A DNA stretch of 64,000 nucleotides from Arabidopsis thaliana (GCF_000001735.4 NC_003075.7:13703001-13767000), one strand, 5' to 3'. Shown: positions 9,434-24,107, counted from the stretch's first letter. Made by a program: numbers and translations. Notes: generated from the sequence alone by a model not told the origin.

Positions 9434-11797
9434 TCAGCCAGATTTGGTCTTACCAATCCTCGTCAAAGCGATATAAGCTATAACTCTATAAACAACAAGC
9501 ATCGCAGTTAAAGCTAAGGCAGAGACTAATCCACTATTAAACCCTATATGCTTGATACCTTCAAAGTCACCAACATGACACCTCAATTTCCCATTATCGC
9601 CACATGGATACAACTCATTCGCCGTGTACTGACCCAATATCAGTAGTTTATATGTATAGTAACCGATTGATACGTATTTAATCCAAGAGATGAACACTGG
9701 TACATGTTGAACGTAGTATCCTCCTGCTAACAAAAACGTGAGCATTATGACTGACCCGAGTGTTGTGGCTGACTTCTGGTCCATAACTAGGGCACCTAGG
9801 GCTAGCCCTAGCCCACCCGAGACAAGGACATGGACGAGGAGTACCAAAAGGGTCACAAAAAAGTTTGCGAGGTTATGGTTTAGACCGGCCATCCAATATG
9901 TGATGACAAGAAAACAAGTTGGTAATATAAGCTCCATTGGTAGATCCCCGACTACTCGGGACAGGAAGTAAGGCGAGAGCCTGTACATCCCCGAAGAACG
10001 TTCTTTCTGGAGCATTGCTCGCTCTTGAGGAAATGTGAAGATTTGTTGGAAGAGAGGGAAGAATGCCCAAAAGGATGAGATAAAGAACAACAGCCCTATC
10101 TGCAACAATAAACCACAAGTATGGTCACCTCATGGATATAGACAATGATGTAGACAAAAGTGTGTAGTTAAAGCTAAAATACCTGATCTTGTAATCGAGA
10201 AATTTTCGTTTGCCACCAAAGAAGACCACAGAGGAAAGAGACGATGAATATCTGAGCAACTTTCATGCCAGAGAAAGAATCGTGACGCCTTTGCTTAAGG
10301 CCTCTCTTCAAAAGAACACAAAACTGCTGCCACCACGTCGTTGGCCAGTCTCCATAGGTATTGGTCGCTACACGAGAACTCTCTCTTGGTTTGTTACATA
10401 GATCATCTTGTCCTTTAACCTCATTGATAACACTGTCCAACAGGTTTGTCTTGTAAAACGCAACTAGAGCTGCCTTCATAGCCTCTGGTCTTTGGGATTC
10501 ATCTGATCCAACACCTATAGAAGTATAATATATCCATGTGAGATTCAACACGGAGACACAAAAAACTATAATATGACGGCTTACTTGGCCAGCAAGATAT
10601 CACAAGGAGAGGCTTACCGTTTGCGATGTCCAAGAGAAAATCCGAGGGATTAATCCTTTCGACTAAGGGGGAGTATCCAACGCTAGCAAAATAATCCATA
10701 GCATTGGATCCAAGCCCGAAGTAGACCGGATTACCTTCTGAAAGGAGCAGAAGCTTATCAAACATATAGAACAACCTACTAGAAGGTTGATGAATTGTAG
10801 TCACGACCGTTCTCCCACCACGAGCCAGTTCCCACAAAATCGACACAATCCTTTGAGCAGTGGTAGAATCAAGCCCAGAAGTGGGCTCATCAAGAAAGAG
10901 CAAACTAGGGTTTATAAGAATCTCTTGCCCTATACTAACCCTTTTCCTCTCACCACCTGAAACACCTCTCAAGAAGGGTCCTCCAATGATAGTATCCTTA
11001 CATCTGTCTAGACCCAGTTCAGTCATGACTGCCTTAGCTTGTTTGATCTTCTCTTGTTTTTTAAAAGAATTAGGAAGCCTAAGAAGCGCAGTGAATACTA
11101 GAGTTTCCGTAACAGTCAAGTTAGGGTAAAGAGCATCATCTTGAGTCACGAAACCCGTAGTTCGTTTCACAGCTTTGGATAATGGCTTGTTATTGTAAGA
11201 TATGTTCCCTGTGAGCTTTCCTTTACCTTCCCCAACCCGTCCTCCTAAAGCCGTCAACAAGCTGGTCTTGCCGCTCCCGGAGGGACCAAGCATAGCCAAG
11301 ATCTCTCCCGGTTTGACGATCCCTGTTAAGCCCTTCAAGATGGTTCGCTCCTCGGTTTTGTCATTCTTTCCGAAACAGCCTTGTGAATCCTTCAGCTTCA
11401 CCGTGTACACAAGGTTCTCAAACTGCTCCAAAACATCAAGACCAAGATTGAATTAAAAAAAAACATCAAAACAAGATTGAATAAACAAGGTTCTTGAAAG
11501 ATTATTTAATATATATATGCCCTAATAATATGAAAAGTTCTCAATACTATTAATACACAAAGCAGCACTTTTAACCTAATGAACCACGGTGTGTTCTCCA
11601 TGTATCATAACTAAAAAGATGCATATAATAATTATAAAGTATGTATCAAGGTGATAACAAGATTTATCTATAAACAAACATACCTTTAAGGTAACAGGAT
11701 TATTAGCCTTTTTGAAAATTGAAAAAGGAAGAGATCGATCATCGTTGGTCTTCGCGATCGGGGTTTCAACATCCATAGAAACCTCTTGATTATCCAT
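9434..11797 (-). CDS. ABCG9: Half-size ABC transporter ABCG9 (WBC9)
   Basis: Four exons (11797-11684, 11422-10618, 10514-10183, 10099-9434) encode 638 residues in the ABCG order: nucleotide-binding domain first, membrane domain second. Walker A GPSGSGKT is at residues 84-91; further on are the signature VSGGERKR, Walker [13 protein letters not shown] and the switch histidine in TTIHQPSS. About six membrane helices fill the second half, beginning near [13 protein letters not shown]. Half transporters must dimerise. From the literature ABCG9 works with ABCG11 and ABCG14 in vascular lipid/sterol homeostasis, and with ABCG31 in pollen coat steryl glycoside deposition. The open frame extends upstream of 11797 but only with a non-ATG codon, so 11797 is chosen. 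Sequence agrees with ABCG9 as I recall it. Confidence 0.95.
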
Positions 11798-13525
11798 CCC
11801 CAACAATGATCGATCTATAAAGCTTTACTCTCAGATAACTAAGGATTAAAGCTGAATCAATCGAAAGGAAATCAAATATTTGCTCTTCCACTAATTAAGG
11901 AAGTATTTGTTGAAGTTGAATCGAGAAGGAGAACAATTGCTAATAGTATTTTATTTTGTTGGCTTAGGGAGTTCTAAAGACAGAAAACAAAACTAAAAAA
12001 CTCTAAAGTCTTTTATTTAGCTAAATAAATAGAAATTAGGGTTCACGTAAGGCAAGTGAGAGAGCGTTTTAAGGATATATAGAAGGAAGATTCTTTAGAG
12101 AATGCTTCTGTTACTAAGCACGCTTTTATTGTGGGATGTTTGTTTCGATTGGCCGAAAAAAAAATTAATTAGAAATCAATCTGAGAATCTTCTATTTGCT
12201 ATTCTTTTATTTTGCTTTTTAGATAATTATATATTATTCATACAATCTTTAATTGCGCTTTTGTTTCGTCCAACGATTGGTTAATATTTAATAATTAATT
12301 TATTATTGATAACCTAGATAAAATTAAGCATTGTAAAGTTAAGTTAAAAATAAAGATATTTGAGACGAATACTCTTTTACCTCTATAATTTATTTATATT
12401 AGTCGTGTGCATAATAAAATACGAATAACAGAAATCTTTATATAAATTTCAAAAACATGATACCACTAGATTTAAATATAGAAAAATCCTAAACCAAATA
12501 GAAAACCCAAATTTTTAGTCACCTTGAAATAATAGGAAGAGAACAAAACTGAATGGCAAAGCATTAAGGAGATGTAATCACCACTTACGAAATCAATGGT
12601 GGGGGATTCGCAAGTGAAACGTAAGAATTGAGCACGCGATCATCCACTAAAAACGATATTTAAGTGCTCATGACTGATATGGACGATGAAGACCCTCCAT
12701 CAGACCATCGCATTTACTGCTAGCCAACGGATTCATATTTCACATAGAGCATTGTGATTCGTTTTTTTAAATAAAAATATTACAAACATACAGTGATTGA
12801 ATAATTCACCATCGGATAGGAGATTATGGTTCGAGTCTTCCCATCACAATTTCAATCATTAATTGTTGGTTAACTAGTAAGAATATTCAGTTTTTCCACA
12901 CATTTTGGAGATTATAAGTTAGGATTCTATAATTTGATCCGAGTACTCATGTTATCAAAAAAGAATTGTTTTATAAAAAAAGGTGCAATCAAATATAGTT
13001 GCATTTTACATATAGAACGAAGAAGTCTACTTTGAGGGGAATATGGTTGCATTCAGTAACATTTTTTAGTGAAAGTTTAATCGTCAGTGCTTAGACCTTT
13101 TCCACTGAACGAAAAGGCCTTAACCTGCATTTTCTCCACTCTCATATGAGATTCAATTTGTATGGAAACTAAAAATGTAGGTACTTTACTCTTACAATTA
13201 TTAAAGTTTAATTGGATTAAAACATATTATGTAGTAATCTCCTTTCAAGTTAAGGATTAAGTTTCAAAAAAAGAAAGTCCAAGCGAATCCTCTGGATGAG
13301 ACAGAGAGTTATGAAATTACATCTTTAAAGACCGTTAGCTGAGTCAACTTCCGGTGGTTGCAACCCCCACACATAAAATAAGAAAATTGGTCCAAATATT
13401 GTATTGTCACTCTCGTCTACAGTTCAACGTACCCCTCACAAAAAGCTTTAGCCATAACTAGTCTCAAGTATCGAGTTTATTATCGAAGACATTAGTGAGA
13501 TTGCAAAGGAAAAGAAGTGGAAGAT
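11798..13525. other. ABCG9 upstream region and intergenic DNA
   Basis: The first ~250 bases are the likely ABCG9 promoter and 5' leader. The remainder is AT-rich with no exon I can support. Confidence 0.45.
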
Positions 13526-13702
13526 ATGATAGCTGAAACGGGAATGGTGATGGTAGGTGTTTTGGGATTATGGGCACGCTTTGTCCGAAAACCGCTCCTT
13601 CAATTCACCGGAGAAATGATGCAAGTAATCTCCGAAGTCGTGTCGAGGATGTGTCAACCAGATACAACATCTTATGCTACTCTTTCTTCAACTGCTAATT
13701 AA
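13526..13702 (+). CDS. Possible small protein of 58 residues
   Basis: ATG at 13526 opens a 58-codon frame ending at 13702. The product starts with a hydrophobic, Met/Val/Gly-rich helix (MIAETGMVMVGVLGLWARFV), followed by RKPLLQFTGEMMQVI and a polar tail. The composition is balanced and codon choice looks plant-like. A hydrophobic N-terminus followed by Arg/Lys would suit a membrane-tethered or organelle protein. I recognise no family. No clear TATA box is visible directly upstream. It could be a genuine small gene missed by length filters, or a chance ORF. Confidence 0.35.
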   Translation: MIAETGMVMVGVLGLWARFVRKPLLQFTGEMMQVISEVVSRMCQPDTTSYATLSSTAN

Positions 13703-15816
13703 TAACCCTCCTCCCAATATCGTCGGAAGGTGATAACATATTTAAATTTAGAGTTACATATAACTTTTTTTAACCTTGTTATTTGTAGGTTCTCGATTCT
13801 ATAATATATACGTTTTTCGTTTTCTTTTGAATGTTAAAATTATGGATCAACAAAAGAAAAGTTATATACCTGGTTTTGTGTTCCTCTCTCGACATATGAT
13901 ATATATGTTTACATGAAAGCTTAACCGCAATAGAGTACTAGTGAGGCATCATAGAGGCTTAGTAGATCTATTTTAGGCGAAGCTGCACGACATCAGTAAA
14001 TTGATTGATAATCAAAGGTTTAGAAATCGCAAAAACCATATGTGATTAGAATAACGACATCGGAAGAAGATGTGTTCTCGGGTTCATGAAGCTGATCCAC
14101 ATAAATTAGAGCACGTGTATAAATGAGTCTCGTTATAATAACGACATATATATGATTTATTCGGTTTGTTTGATTCGGGTACACTAAAATTAGGTTCGGT
14201 TCAGATTTGGTTTTGATTTTCTATTTTGGTGTTACCGTTTCTGCTAAGATCGTTGATTGTCTGCTTCATTTGCTTTTACTTCGTCCACAAAGTTTTACGA
14301 GAAAGGTTGGCACGGGACTTACGGGTCCCCATTGACCTGGTTCATATGTGGTTCCTAGTTCAAGTCGTTTGATCTTAATTTCGGCTACTTTTTATAATTA
14401 ATTATTTGGGTTTGGGCTGGGCCATGTAAGCCCAATATAAAAACAAAAAAACACACAGTTTCACTAACGACGTAGAACCATGGAAAATTTTACTCATGGG
14501 CCTATTTGCTTCAATCATCTTTCTTTTTTGTCACTTCTTGATGCCTTGTCTCTTATTTGGACCACAAAATATCTGTTGCAGCAACAAAGGAAAAAAAGTT
14601 GTAAACGTTTAATTTGTTTTCTGTTTATAATGTAAATGTAACAAAATCTCAAGAAAAGTAATAATGAAACATTCGTTTCTCAATATCCTTTGACAAGAAG
14701 TATAAGAAGAAAAGTAGCTACAATTGATCAATCACGTGACCCACATTAGTATTAATCACAATACTTAATAATTGCTTATAATTATTACAAACACAACTTC
14801 ACTGTGACTATTCTTGAGTTGGTTCTTCCTACAAGTGGTTATATATCTTTTGACGATAATCTTGTGATATGAATTAATGAAGCATATGTTCTAACTAACA
14901 ATGGAAAACTTTCTGGTGACTACCCACTTTACCATCATTAATGATTATAATTTCCAACCTTACACTATATAACGTATCAAACAGATAGCAAATTTACATT
15001 TTGCAATTATTAAGAACTTCAAGCACTTATCTTGTGCAATAAGGTCGTCGCCCCATTCTCAACCTCACATGGTTAGTTATGAAATCATTTGTGTATTTCG
15101 ATTGTCTCCCCTCCAAGCTAAGATAAATCATAATTACTAAACATCATAAAACCTCACACTGCTATCTTTGCAGTATATTCTACTATTATCTTTATCTTGA
15201 GTAACTGTTACTATCATTTGTCTCTCTTCGTACCCAAGTTTTGACATGTGACATGTCAACTAACACTTTCACTTCCAACAAAACACTTGTTTATTCAAAT
15301 TCATACTATACACTTCTCATATAATTTACGAACATTTTCTGTTGTCGTATAAAATATTTCTATACAATTTATGCTGTTTTCTTATTCTCAGTTTCTCACC
15401 ATACAATACTAACAGTAATAGAATATGTGTCTATCGGTGAAGTGGGTGTGTCGGCGTACATAACGAAGGGACCAAATTGATCATTTATTAAATATTTAAT
15501 CAAAAGAAGAAAAACAAAAAGAATCAAAAACCTCCATGAAATAAAATAAAATCCTCTCTCTTCTTCTTCATGTGAATGTCTGAGTTTCAATGCATGTGCT
15601 CGCTCTTGGATCTCAATCGTTCTTCTACAGCTTTTTCTTCACTCTCTTCTCTATCCCTTAGCTGTCACGAAACATTCTCTTTCACTCTTCCCTTCTCTCT
15701 CCCCAAAATAAATCAGAAACCTATCAACATTCTTCAACAGCCACAAGTAAAATTTATAGACATTTCTGTCTGAAGAAGAAAAAGATTGAATTTTTTTGCT
15801 TGTTGTGGGTTCTTTA
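13703..15816. other. Intergenic region and CIP7 leader
   Basis: Mostly AT-rich DNA without exons. The last ~270 bases are CT-rich and look like the CIP7 5' leader. They contain an ATGTGA start-stop at 15570-15575 and a 65-codon upstream frame at 15576-15773. Confidence 0.45.
15576..15773 (+). other. Candidate upstream ORF in the CIP7 leader
   Basis: A 65-codon frame (start MSEFQCMCSLLDL) lies in CT-rich sequence and stops 43 bases before the CIP7 ATG. If the transcript starts upstream of 15570 it would be read before CIP7 and could lower its translation. The transcription start is not visible from sequence, so this is conditional. Confidence 0.3.
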
Positions 15817-18800
15817 ATGGATCCAAGAACAAGACTTGACTATGCTCTGTTTCAGCTCACACCAACTAGAACAAGGTAGTTTAGTTGGTAGATTCTTTTT
15901 GTTTATTACCATTTTTGTCACAGTCTTATGTTGATGATTCTGATTCTCTAAATTTTGTTGACTCTCTGTATTAAAGATGTGATCTTGTGATATTCTCTGG
16001 TGGTGAGAATGAGAAACTTGCTTCTGGGATTTTTCAACCTTTCGTTACGCATCTCAAGAGCGTTAGTGATCAGATTTCTAAAGGTGGATACTCCGTTACT
16101 CTCCGTCCTTCCTCCGTTGGTGTTCCTTGGTTTACTAAAGTGACCCTTCAGAGGTAAAGTCTCGCTGTCTCCTAACAAAGTTTAAAACTTTATGTCATGA
16201 ACACTAAAATTTGATTGTTTTGTTTCCGATTTTGGGGAACAGATTTGTGCGATTTGTGACTACTCCGGAGGTTCTTGAGAGGTCTGTAACATTAGAGAAG
16301 GAGATTGAGCAGATCGAGGATTCGATTCAAGCTAATGCAGCCGCCATTGCCGGTGAAGCTGAAGGTATGTTTGGACATAGAATCAGAGATTTTCAAAATT
16401 GGTAATTTAACACATAGAAATATAAAAATGTTCAATCCTTTTTCAACATTGTGTAATCTTGTTCATATGTAGGAAACGAGTTGGGTGGTACATGGACTTC
16501 TCAAAAGTCTACGGCTTTATCAAAGGTGAGTTTTTTTCTGTTCACTCTCTTAGATGCCAAAACTTGAGTTATTGCTTAATGTTTCAATTGTTGTGGACTC
16601 TGTGTATGTGTAGACGAAAGGGGAAACTGATGGAGACACTGTGGAAGAAAATTCGAAGTAAGTTTTAAGTAGTGTTTTCCCTGTTGGTCTTGTGAGTTGA
16701 GTTTACTGTTTCTGTGAAGTTGATTGATCCTGATAAGGGTGAATTGAATGGAATAGGGTTGGTCTTCAGCGTGTTCTGGAGAACCGTAAAGCGGCTTTGT
16801 GCAAAGAGCAAGCGATGGCTTATGCTCGAGCTTTGGTTGTTGGGTTTGAACTTGACTACATGGATGACCTCTTTTCGTTTGCTGATGCTTTCGGAGCTTC
16901 GCGGTTAAGGTATGTAGCTAAACCATTCATGTCGTTGTGTTATTTGTAAGCATTTGTAACGAAATTATGAATGAACTTGTGTTCTTTTTGCATCCAGGGA
17001 AGCGTGTGTTAACTTTGTGGACTTGTGCAAGAGAAAGAACGAGGATAGAATGTGGGTGGACCAAATCACTGCTATGCAAGCATTTCCTAGGCCTGAATTA
17101 ACGTTCATGGGTGACTCTGGGATCGTACTCGCTGGTGAAGAGAATGATTTGTTGAATGCTACAAACGTAAAGCATGGAAACTCTATGGATGCCTCGAGCC
17201 AGGGTAGCTTTGAGACTGGCCAAGGTCCTTATTAACATTAATTCTTATTTATTCATTAGATGATGCTTGCATTTGGTTTCTTTTCGGTTGGTAACTAAAG
17301 CTGAATTAACTGTATTGTGCAGAAGGGAGAGCTCAAATGGCAATGCCGTGGCCAAACCAGTTTCCTCAGTACATGCAGAACTTTCAAGGACATGGGTATC
17401 CGCCTCCTTATATGTTTCCGGGGATGCAAGGTCAATCACCATATTTCCATGGGAATATGCAATGGCCTGTAAACATGGGAGATGTGGAGTCAAATGAGAA
17501 GTCTTCCAAGAAGAAAAAGAAGAAGAAGAAGAATAAGAAGAAGTCGAAGCAAGATGAATCTGCCGAGCCAAGCGATAATTCCAGTACTGAGACCGAATCA
17601 GAAGACGGAAATGAAGGAAAGAAACAATCCAGGAAAGTGGTTATCCGCAACATAAATTATATAACTTCAAAGAGGAATGGAGCGAAGGAGAGTGATTCAG
17701 ATGAGTCTGGAGAAGAAGAAGGGTTTGTGGATGGAGATTCTATTAAGCAGCAAGTAGAAGAAGCCATTGGCTCAGTGGAGAGACGTCATAAATCGACTTC
17801 ACACCGTCAGAGGAAACACAAAAGTCACAACGGTGATGATGATTCAAGTAACAAGGAAACTAAGGGGAATGATAATTGGGATGCCTTCCAGAATCTTCTT
17901 TTGAAAGACAATGATTCAGAGCCAGAAGAATTACTACGTATATCATCAACTGCGTTAAATATGGCGTCTGAAGTTGTGAGAAAGAGAGAACCGCCTTCTG
18001 ATGATTCATTCTTGGTTGCAATTGGAAATGAGGATTGGGGAAGAGAAACCAGCATTGAGAAATTCAATGCAGGTGAGAATGTTCGGATAATAAGGAAAGG
18101 GAACAACTATGACGAGGAGATGTTGAATCCGGGTAGAAGCGATGAATCAAGAAGCTATTCGCAGGCAGAGATGTCGGTTCATGATGGGAAGCTCAGAACC
18201 AGAAATGAGGCGGAAGAAGACTGGTTCATACGTAACCAAGCTGGTCCAGAAACAGATCCAAGTCTTGTCAAAACATTTGTAGGAGACCATTTCCACTTAA
18301 ATAAGAGCAGTGAGAGAGATGTCCTGACCGATGACTCTTTCATGATCCATTCTCGTGTTGAGAACCAAGTAGAAGATTCTCGGTTAAGGACAGAAATCAT
18401 GGACTTAGACGTTTACGGAACCACCCAACAAGAAAACAGTGCCCCGGAGAACACTCCGCATGAACCAGATGACCTATACATGGTTCTTGGACGGGAACAA
18501 GATGTTAAACCTACATTGTTACCATGGACCCCTGAAATTGACTTTGAGACTAACACTTTGGCTCAAAGAACAAGCAGAATCGATTTGATAACTGCCACAA
18601 AGGCCTCTGCAGGTGAACAAACCTTAGATGGTAAAGAAAAGAAGAGTCGTGGTATCTCCAAGGGGAAGGATGCAAAGTCAAGAGCATCAAGTAGACCTGA
18701 CCCGGCGTCAAAAGCCAAGAGACCTGCTTGGGGAAGTAGAGCTGCTGTCTCCAAGTCCAAATCCGAGATGGTAAGTTCCGTAACCGCTTTTCGTCTTTCT

Positions 18801-19736
18801 TGATTAGTTTCCTTCTCTCATCTGGATTTGGTTTTTTGATAGGAGGAAGAGAGAAAGAAGAGAATGGAGGAACTTTTAATTCAGAGGCAAAAGAGAATTG
18901 CGGAGAAGAGTTCCGGTGGTAGTGTATCAAGTTCTTTAGCGTCCAAGAAAACTCCTACTGTGACCAAGTCAGTGAAGAGCTCGATAAAGAATGAGAAGAC
19001 TCCTGAAGCCGCGCAGTCAAAGGCTAAGCCAGTACTGAGAAGTTCCACCATTGAGCGCCTTGCTGTTGCTCGGACCGCTCCAAAGGAGCCACAGCAAAAA
19101 CCAGTAATCAAAAGAACATCAAAACCTTCAGGATACAAGACAGAGAAAGCTCAGGAAAAGAAATCGAGTAAAATAGGTCAATCAGATGCGAAAAGTGTGG
19201 AACTTTCTCGTGACCCGAGTCTCGAAATCAAGGAAACGGTGGTGGAAGATTCACATTCTTACTTGTCAGAGAAGCAAGTTGATGCACTTCCTGCTGTTGC
19301 TTCTGTTGATGATTTCAAAGACATTAAAGAATTGCATAGCTTGCCATCAGAAGAAACGGCCAGAGTAAAGAACAGACCGAATGAAATCATAGCAGAGAAA
19401 GTACAAGATCAGACGAAGATCGATGATCAGGAAACAGTGAAGAATACATCTGTTTCTGAAGATAAGCAAATCACCACGAAGCATTACTCAGAGGATGTTG
19501 GAGAAGTCCAGGCTTCACAGGAAAAACCGGTGTCTCCAAAGAAGTCGGTGACTTTTTCAGAGACAAACATGGAGGAGAAGTATTATTTCTCACCAGCGGT
19601 CTCAGAGATTGACATCTCAACGCCACCTGCTACTGAAGCAGATCATTCGAGGAAGAAATGGAACAGTGAAGAGACGTCTCCCAAGGCAACGGCTAAAGTC
19701 TTCAGGAAGCTTCTTATGTTCGGAAGGAAAAAGTAA
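15817..19736 (+). CDS. CIP7: COP1-interacting protein 7
   Basis: Nine exons (15817-15875, 15977-16153, 16243-16364, 16473-16525, 16614-16657, 16757-16909, 16998-17224, 17323-18770, 18843-19736) encode 1058 residues. The N-terminal ~200 residues ([20 protein letters not shown], then the CDLVIFSGG region) form the conserved CIP7-family domain. A Gly/Pro/Met-rich patch leads to a basic cluster from residue 341 (eight Lys, Asn, three Lys), a likely nuclear localisation signal. The C-terminal two thirds are polar, acidic and Lys/Glu/Ser-rich, probably disordered with coiled-coil stretches, ending [10 protein letters not shown]. From the literature CIP7 is a nuclear transcriptional activator that binds the photomorphogenesis repressor COP1 and promotes light-induced genes, chlorophyll and anthocyanin. 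Residues agree with CIP7 as I recall it. Confidence 0.95.
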
Positions 19737-20902
19737 AACCGACGTTGGAATTCTTCTTCTCCGGCATCATCGAACCTTTGTTTTGAGACGACGTCATGTT
19801 GAGTTCAGTTAAAAAGCCTCTCTTATTCTTTAAATTTTTCCTTGTGTGATATTAAATACTGTTTTTCATTTTATTGTTGTTATCAGTTTGATTTGTCTGT
19901 TTATATTACATTTGTTGATGTGTTGTTTATAGCATTGAAAGTGGGCATTTGAGTGTGTATAAAAAATTGGTTTGGTGAGTTGAATAATGTAAGAATCTTT
20001 TGTATTTTTCTAATTAAACTGTTTATGATCATTAGGAGAACAATATATGGGGATGTGTTGGAATCATGAATCGTAGGTTAAATCCTACAAGAGGAAAAGC
20101 TTCAGGAGACAGAGAAGATGAAGAGAAGAGAAGAAAGGAAGAAGAAGAAGAAGTCGTGACAAAGAAAGTCAGCTAATAGACATATCTCCGCTATTTAAAG
20201 TCGAGTCTAAGCCTTTATACACTTAAAGGTTGAGGGTTCGAACCCTTGTTATGTCTTTTTGCCCTAAAAGAAAAAAACTTTCTCATGAAATTCCGTGAGA
20301 TGATTCTTCCATTCTAAGCATTTGGTTCTGTTAGATTGATAAAGAAGTCTCCTACAGTACCAAGGCAATGTGCCATCCATCTACAATTTGTATAACTATA
20401 TCTTTTGGTAACATGTTCCCATCAAGTGGGAATCTAATTCCCCTGTTATTCTTTTCACGTTCTAAGCATTTTTCAAGCTGTTTACCATTTTGAAACTTAG
20501 TAACGATCAAAAAGAATAAGGGATTTCGTCACGTAAATTAAATAGAATCTGTATACAGGTCATTTAAAAAAATATTTTAGTAAGATACACAGGCACAGCT
20601 CAACGTCTGATCTTGGTTTGTCATAAACAGCAGAGAATTCTACCACAAGGAAGCTCTGGTACTATCTTTCTCATTAAGCATCCGCGACTACAATATTCCC
20701 CAATTTATTAAATAAACTTTTCCATGATGCAAAAGTACCTTTTATTAAACACTACGAATAAATAAATAAAGGTGAAACACCCATTTCAAAGAAATGGTAA
20801 CGTGTCTTTTTCATTAGGCGAGACTAGCCAATCTAAGCAAACAGAGTCGTCTTTATATCTAAACGAACATTTTGTGAAAGAAAGAGAGACTAAGGTGAAT
20901 CC
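19737..20902. other. Intergenic, CIP7 3' region to DUF1218 gene promoter
   Basis: Holds the CIP7 3' untranslated region and the upstream region of the DUF1218 gene. A purine-rich GAAGAA tract lies near 20116-20155. The tRNA-like motif GGTTCGAACCC at 20235-20245 is reported separately. Confidence 0.45.
20160..20265 (+). other. tRNA-like or SINE-like remnant
   Basis: A perfect Pol III B-box-like palindrome AGGGTTCGAACCCT lies at 20233-20246. A possible 6-of-7-pair acceptor stem (GACAAAG with TTATGTC) and a downstream T run are present. No anticodon arm can be drawn, so it is not a functional tRNA. It may be a tRNA-derived relic. Confidence 0.2.
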
Positions 20903-21872
20903 ATGGCGTCCAAGATTGTCTCAGCCATAGTATTTGTGTTTAACCTCATTGCCTTTGGTTTAGCCGTTGCTGCTGAACAAAGAAGAAGCACTGTGAGTCA
21001 CATCTCCACAGCGATATCTAATTTGAACAAGATGATAATTATGTGATCTATCTTAATATTTTGGAGTTAAATATTTTTTGGTGGGGCAGGCAAGGGTTGT
21101 GCAGGACACTGAGGTGCAATATAACTACTGTGTGTATGACTCGGACAGAGCTACAGGGTATGGAGTTGGAGCCTTTTTGTTCTCAGTGGCTAGTCAAATC
21201 CTTATCATGCTCGTTAGCCGTTGCTTCTGTTGTGGAAAGCCTCTCAAGCCTGGCGGTTCACGCGCTCTTGCCCTCATTCTCTTCATTGTTAGCTGGTTTG
21301 TTATTATAACTCAATTAGTACATCACATATATATCCCTAGCTTAAGCTAGCTTAGACATATCTGGCGTTTTTATTTCGTTCAAAGATGATTCAAAACTCA
21401 CAATCAAACATTTACAATAGATCTTAGTTTATAGAACTAGAATTATCATTAATCTATCATGGTATCAAAATCGCAGTAAATCTTATTATCAGCTTACACA
21501 TTTTCATTCTCTTTTCAATGCACAGTTAATAATTCAAATCTAACATGCGTCTCTTAATCCGTTATGAAGCTAAACGTGCTTATTAAACAACCGACATTGT
21601 GCTAATATTTTTACAACTTGAATGTTGTTTTGTTGGCGAAAAAAAGGATGTTCTTCTTGATAGCGGAGATATGTCTATTAGCTGGATCGGTAGAGAATGC
21701 ATACCACACAAAGTACAGGACAATGTTCATGGACAATCCTCCTGATTGTCAAACTCTACGTAAAGGCGTCTTTGCAGCAGGCGCCTCATTCGTCTTCTTC
21801 AACGCCATTGTCTCTCAGTTCTACTATTTCTTCTATTTCTCTGCTGCTGAGGCCTCTCTTTCACCTTACTAG
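20903..21872 (+). CDS. DUF1218 four-helix membrane protein
   Basis: Three exons (20903-20992, 21090-21295, 21647-21872) encode 173 residues. An N-terminal hydrophobic helix (IVSAIVFVFNLIAFGLAVAA) is followed by a loop with a YNYCVYDSD motif and three more helices. CFCCGKPL follows the second helix, and NPPDCQTLRKGVF precedes the last one. This cysteine pattern and topology belong to the plant DUF1218 family (related to the vein-patterning proteins VCC/DEAL), thought to sit in the ER or plasma membrane. The precise role of this member is unknown to me. The last acceptor is unusual in lacking a pyrimidine tract (GCGAAAAAAAG), but the phase supports it. Confidence 0.85.
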
Positions 21873-22647
21873 AGGTTCTTAACCAACAAATAAGTTTTAT
21901 TTTTTTTCTCTCTAAATGTGCTATTTGATATGCTAATATCATATTTTGAGGTGGGTTTTCTATGTACAACTATGATGAAATGTTACAACTATGACAAAAT
22001 TATTTGAAAGTGATGGTACACATGAGATTTGTAGATTTATTTGTATGGTTATTAGATCGAGTTGAAATGTTGTTTTAAAAAGAGTGGATGTAATTTGACG
22101 ATTTTGTGACATATGACATAATGCTCTTATTCATTGAATAAGGTTTGAGCTATTCTCGTGAATGCGTAAATTCAAATTCGTATAATGCATACTTTTGACA
22201 GAGTAACAATTGTTTATTACTGGAGAAACTTATCCAAACATGAGAACGTCCATAACAACTAGTAGCAAGCAACTAGCTCTATCTATCTCCTTCTCCCATG
22301 CCAAAGGGTATGGAATCCCATCAACACCAATCAGCAATCACCATCCCTTTATTGCAACTGTTCCATTTGTTAACCCAAAAAAATAGTTTAAAGACATTAA
22401 AATAAAATATCTAAGGAGAAGGAAATCTAATTCTCAAATTCTCATTGGATATTAAACGACGACGTGGCAGATACTTAGTTCAAGATAATGCTATCCACAC
22501 ATCTTCGGTGACCTCTGTGGGGACCAATCTTCCTTTGTCCGAATATCTCATTTGCTAGTACATAAACGCACATACTCTCTTTCGCAAAATATCCACTACG
22601 ATAGTTTTCTTCAGCAATCACACTCTCTCTTTGTTCGAGTACCAACA
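21873..22647 (+). promoter_or_regulatory. PORB upstream region
   Basis: Contains the preceding gene's 3' region and the PORB promoter. ACGACGTGGCAG near 22458-22469 is a G-box-like/ABRE core. The leader before the ATG at 22648 is CT-rich and includes AAAATATCC, close to but not identical with the evening element. No exon seen. Confidence 0.4.

Positions 22648-24107
<1,460 letters not shown>

Noticed and set aside
17517-17560. Long Phe/Leu minus-strand reading opposite the CIP7 lysine run
   Set aside because: It is only the complement of the AAG-rich coding repeat of CIP7.
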